In this document: positions 61,525 through 64,000 of the stretch, piece by piece
Position numbering within the stretch: position 1 is the first letter of the stretch
How the letters are laid out: each line of letters starts with the position of its first letter
NCBI RefSeq assembly: GCF_000015165.1
Contig: NC_009485.1
Location: forward strand, 4,049,501 to 4,113,500
DNA: 64,000 nt
Direction of reading: 5' to 3'
Source of the DNA: Bradyrhizobium sp. BTAi1
GTDB taxonomy: Bacteria > Pseudomonadota > Alphaproteobacteria > Rhizobiales > Xanthobacteraceae
Notes under the pieces: generated by a model
The model's input: only the letters and a program-made list of their open reading frames with translations
What the model was told of the DNA's origin: nothing
The model's database searches: none
Translations under genes and position numbers: made by a program

Positions 61525-61709
61525 GTCGCGTATCTGCTCTCATTTGAGCCTGCCGGAATCGTGAAAATCGGCCAGGACTGCGTTCGTTAATAACAGAATG
61601 CAGAACAGGGCCGTCAACCCCTTGACCCGGAGCGCCAGTCGTTCTGTGATACTGGCGCTATTCGATCGCTGCACGTTGAGGGGCTTGCCGCGATTATCCG
61701 CTCTATTGG

Positions 61710-61734
61710 CCATGCACGACCTGGTTGTGCATGG
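61710..61734. promoter_or_regulatory. Inverted repeat upstream of aapJ (NtrC-like half-sites)
   Basis: CCATGCAC (61710-61717) and GTGCATGG (61727-61734) form a perfect 8-bp inverted repeat with a 9-base spacer. The TGCAC...GTGCA half-sites resemble NtrC sites, but the spacing is two bases wider than the usual consensus. A second hairpin, CGCCATA...TATGGCG, follows at 61739-61759. Confidence 0.45.
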
Positions 61735-61749
61735 TCTTCGCCATATTTC

Positions 61750-61765
61750 TGGTATGGCGTTTGCA
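61750..61765 (+). promoter_or_regulatory. Candidate sigma-54 promoter of aapJ
   Basis: TGGTATGGCGTTTGCA matches the sigma-54 consensus TGGCACG-N4-TTGCA at TGG, A, G and TTGCA, with exactly ten bases between the GG and GC elements. It lies 75 bases before the aapJ start. Confidence 0.6.
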
Positions 61766-61840
61766 CTGGCGGAGTCAGGTCGGCCCACCCGCGCGCGGAG
61801 ATTTCATCGATCCCCAAGGACGACCCGAAAGGCTGTGCTT

Positions 61841-62857
61841 ATGAAACGCGTCACTCTGGCTCTTACTTTTGCTCTTGCCCCGATCCTGGCGAGCGTCGGC
61901 GCTCAGGCCGACACGCTCAAGACCGTCAAGGATCGCGGCATGCTCGCCTGCGGCGTCAGCCAGGGCCTCCCTGGCTTCTCGTCGCCGGACGACAAGGGCA
62001 ATTGGACCGGGATCGACGTCGACGTCTGCCGCGCTGTCGCTGCCGCGATCTTCAACGATCCGACCAAGATCAAGTTCGTGCCGCTGTCCGCAAAGGACCG
62101 CTTTACCGCGCTGCAATCGGGCGAGATCGACGTGCTGTCCCGCAACACGACCTGGACCTTGTCGCGCGACACCTCGCTCGGAGCGAATTTCGCCGGCGTC
62201 ACCTATTATGATGGCCAGGGCTTCATGGTGAAGAAGGCGCTGAAGGTCAATTCCGCGCTCGAGCTGAACAGTGCCTCTGTCTGCGTGCAGACCGGCACCA
62301 CCACCGAACAGAACCTCGCCGACTACTTCAAGGCCAACAAGATGAAGTACGAGGTGATCGCGTTCGCCGGTGCCGACGAGACGGTGAAGGCTTATGAGTC
62401 CGGGCGCTGCGACGTGTACACGACGGACGTCTCGGGCCTCTATGCCGAGCGTTTGAAGCTTGCCAACCCGGCGGACCACGTCGTGTTGCCGGAGGTGATC
62501 TCGAAGGAGCCGCTCGGACCGATGGTCCGTCACGGTGACGATCAGTGGTTCGATATCGTCAAATGGACCTTGTTTGCGCTGGTCACCGCCGAGGAACTCG
62601 GCGTCACGCAGGCGAACGTCGACGAGATGGCCAAGTCGGACAAGCCCGAGTTCAAGCGCGCCTTTGGCACCGATGGCAATCTCGGTGAGCAGCTCGGCCT
62701 CACCAAGGACTGGTTCTCCCGGATCGTGAAGGCGGTCGGCAATTATGGCGAGGTGTACGAGCGCAATGTCGGTGCCGGCTCCAAGCTGCAGATCGCCCGC
62801 GGACTGAACCAGCTGTGGAACAAGGGCGGTCTGCAATACGCGCCGCCGATCCGCTGA
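61841..62857 (+). CDS. aapJ: General L-amino acid ABC transporter, periplasmic binding protein
   Basis: A 338-residue SBP_bac_3 binding protein of the AapJ type. The signal peptide is ALTFALAPILASVGAQA. The mature part begins TLKTVKDRGMLACGVSQGLP and includes GNWTGIDVDVCRAVAAAIF, LQSGEIDVLSRNTTWTLSRD, YDGQGFMVKKALKVNSALEL, SVCVQTGTTTEQNLADYF and YTTDVSGLYAERLKL. The two cysteines (CGVSQ and CRAV) and 'RNTTWT' are characteristic of AapJ. It delivers a broad range of L-amino acids to AapQM. ATG 61841 follows AAAGG. The permease gene starts 28 bases downstream. Confidence 0.94.
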   Translation: MKRVTLALTFALAPILASVGAQADTLKTVKDRGMLACGVSQGLPGFSSPDDKGNWTGIDVDVCRAVAAAIFNDPTKIKFVPLSAKDRFTALQSGEIDVLSRNTTWTLSRDTSLGANFAGVTYYDGQGFMVKKALKVNSALELNSASVCVQTGTTTEQNLADYFKANKMKYEVIAFAGADETVKAYESGRCDVYTTDVSGLYAERLKLANPADHVVLPEVISKEPLGPMVRHGDDQWFDIVKWTLFALVTAEELGVTQANVDEMAKSDKPEFKRAFGTDGNLGEQLGLTKDWFSRIVKAVGNYGEVYERNVGAGSKLQIARGLNQLWNKGGLQYAPPIR

Positions 62858-62885
62858 TCGCTGTACGATATCGGGGCTGCGGCGA

Positions 62886-64000
62886 ATGAGTATCGAAGCG
62901 AGGCTACCGCCTGCGCAATATGGGCTTCGGTTGAAGCGCATGCTCGGAGGAAAGGCAGGATGGAACGGCGTCATCCTGCAGATTCTGTTCGTCGCAGTCC
63001 TGGTGTGGGTTGGCTACGAGATCGTAGCCAACGCCCGCAGCAATCTCGCGGCCCAACGCATCACGTCGGGCTTCGGATTTCTCAACAACACGGCCGGGTT
63101 CGACGTGAACCAGGCCTTGATCAGCTACTCTGGCTCTGACAGCTATAGCCGCGTGCTGCTGGTCGGCATCCTCAATACGTTGCTGGTCTCCGTGATCGGC
63201 ATCGTCCTGTCGACCATCCTCGGCTTCCTGGTCGCGCTCGGCCGGTTGTCGCCGAATGTGCTGCTGTCGCGGGTTTCTGGCGCCTATGTCGAGCTGATCC
63301 GGAACCTGCCTTTGCTGTTCCAGATCCTGTTCTGGTATCTCGCGGTGCTGTCGGCGCTGCCGGGGCCGCGTCAGAGCATCTCGCTGTTTTCGACCTTCTT
63401 TCTGAACAATCGCGGTTTCATTGTTCCGCGCCCGATCGAGGAGCCCGGCCTGACGCCGTTCCTGATCGCGCTCGGGGCCGCGATCGTCGTCTCCCTCGGT
63501 CTGCGTTATTATGCGCGGCGTGAGTTGTTCGTGCGCGGCCATGCGATGCGCATCTGGCCTTACGTGCTCGGCTTGCTGGTCGGCCTGCCGCTGATGGCGA
63601 TGCTGATGTTCGGAGTGCCCGTTGCCTTCGAGGTTCCGGTGCTGAAAGGCTTCAACTTCGCCGGTGGCTCGCGCATCATCCCCGAGCTCGTTGCGCTGAC
63701 CGTGGCGCTGACGATGTACACGGCCTCGTTCATCGCCGAGGTGGTGCGCGGCGGCATCCTCTCGGTGCACAAGGGGCAGATGGAAGCGGGCCTGTCGCTG
63801 GGCCTTAGCCGCGGCACGGTGCTGCGCCTGATCGTGGTGCCGCAGGCGCTGCGGGTGATCCTGCCGCCATTGACCAACCAATATCTCAACTTGACGAAGA
63901 ACTCGTCGCTCGCCGTCGCGATCGGCTACCCCGATCTCGTCTCGGTGTTTGCCGGCACGACGATGAGCCAGACCGGCCAGGCCATCGAGATCATCGCGAT
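62886..64000 (+). CDS. aapQ: General L-amino acid ABC transporter, permease subunit (3' truncated by window)
   Basis: The first 371 codons of a HisM/AapQ-type permease; the frame is open at the window end. Starting at the ATG at 62886, it reads MSIEARLPPAQYGLRLKRML, then helices such as VILQILFVAVLVWVGYEI, LLVGILNTLLVSVIGIVLST and VELIRNLPLLFQILFWYL. The conserved EAA loop is MEAGLSLGLSRGTVLRLIVV, with PQALRVILPPLTNQYLNLTK after it. It follows aapJ by 28 bases. AapM and the ATPase AapP are expected next, outside the window. Confidence 0.93.
   Translation, partial: MSIEARLPPAQYGLRLKRMLGGKAGWNGVILQILFVAVLVWVGYEIVANARSNLAAQRITSGFGFLNNTAGFDVNQALISYSGSDSYSRVLLVGILNTLLVSVIGIVLSTILGFLVALGRLSPNVLLSRVSGAYVELIRNLPLLFQILFWYLAVLSALPGPRQSISLFSTFFLNNRGFIVPRPIEEPGLTPFLIALGAAIVVSLGLRYYARRELFVRGHAMRIWPYVLGLLVGLPLMAMLMFGVPVAFEVPVLKGFNFAGGSRIIPELVALTVALTMYTASFIAEVVRGGILSVHKGQMEAGLSLGLSRGTVLRLIVVPQALRVILPPLTNQYLNLTKNSSLAVAIGYPDLVSVFAGTTMSQTGQAIEIIA

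Larger units (their letters stand above)
61525..61840. other. metC-aapJ divergent control region
   Basis: The region contains two adjacent hairpins and a sigma-54-type promoter candidate (listed separately), all on the aapJ side. No gene is supported. Confidence 0.6.

Overview
The window is high-GC alphaproteobacterial DNA, most likely from Bradyrhizobium or a close relative. The pointers are a general amino-acid permease of the rhizobial Aap type, a malic enzyme fused to a phosphotransacetylase-like domain, many small secreted proteins typical of Bradyrhizobiaceae, and a palindromic intergenic repeat built on the motif GGGCTTGACCCGG. The genus is inferred from gene content, not from a marker gene.

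Layout. 0-9 kb: the end of aspS, a transposase remnant, a class-3 lipase, a large M15 peptidase / GH108 muramidase / hydrophobic-tail protein, an orphan branched-chain-type binding protein, rlpA, a cytochrome b561, a frameshifted acetyltransferase and a fatty-acid hydroxylase-like protein. 9-20 kb: a long uncharacterised envelope protein, maeB, DoxX, a DHFR-like reductase, a polysaccharide deacetylase, a glutathione peroxidase, an L,D-transpeptidase with a degenerate second domain, and creA. 20-28 kb: a type I secretion ABC/HlyD pair, two overlapping small genes, an M20 peptidase, a thioesterase, a GNAT protein and a DUF2161 nuclease-fold protein. 28.6-30.5 kb: a chimeric gene in which tandem HAMP repeats run directly into the C-terminus of a short-chain dehydrogenase. 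30.7-35.1 kb: a cluster of small stress-type genes (DUF4142, SDR, PRC-barrel and very small proteins).

35-46.6 kb is the accessory part. It is gene-poor, carries an acyltransferase-SGNH protein, a second acyltransferase, a methyltransferase and an intact IS5-type element, and ends at a tRNA-Arg(TCT). 47-58 kb holds two envelope operons. The first is an alpha-2-macroglobulin gene coupled to pbpC. The second is a four-gene set (ArnT-like glycosyltransferase, PAP2 phosphatase, GT2 polyprenyl-phosphate sugar transferase, LAB_N protein) that looks like a lipid-linked sugar or lipid A decoration pathway. 58-64 kb: a Na/Pi cotransporter, metC, and the start of the aapJQ operon, which has a good sigma-54-type promoter candidate in front of it.

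The dominant theme is the cell envelope: peptidoglycan hydrolysis and cross-linking (endolysin-like protein, RlpA, L,D-transpeptidase, PBP1C), surface sugar modification and export. I did not find a clearly new multi-gene system. The most unusual items are the HAMP-SDR chimera, the muralytic fusion protein, the palindromic repeat that is translated in frame inside pbpC, and a pair of inverted ~400-bp dispersed repeats.
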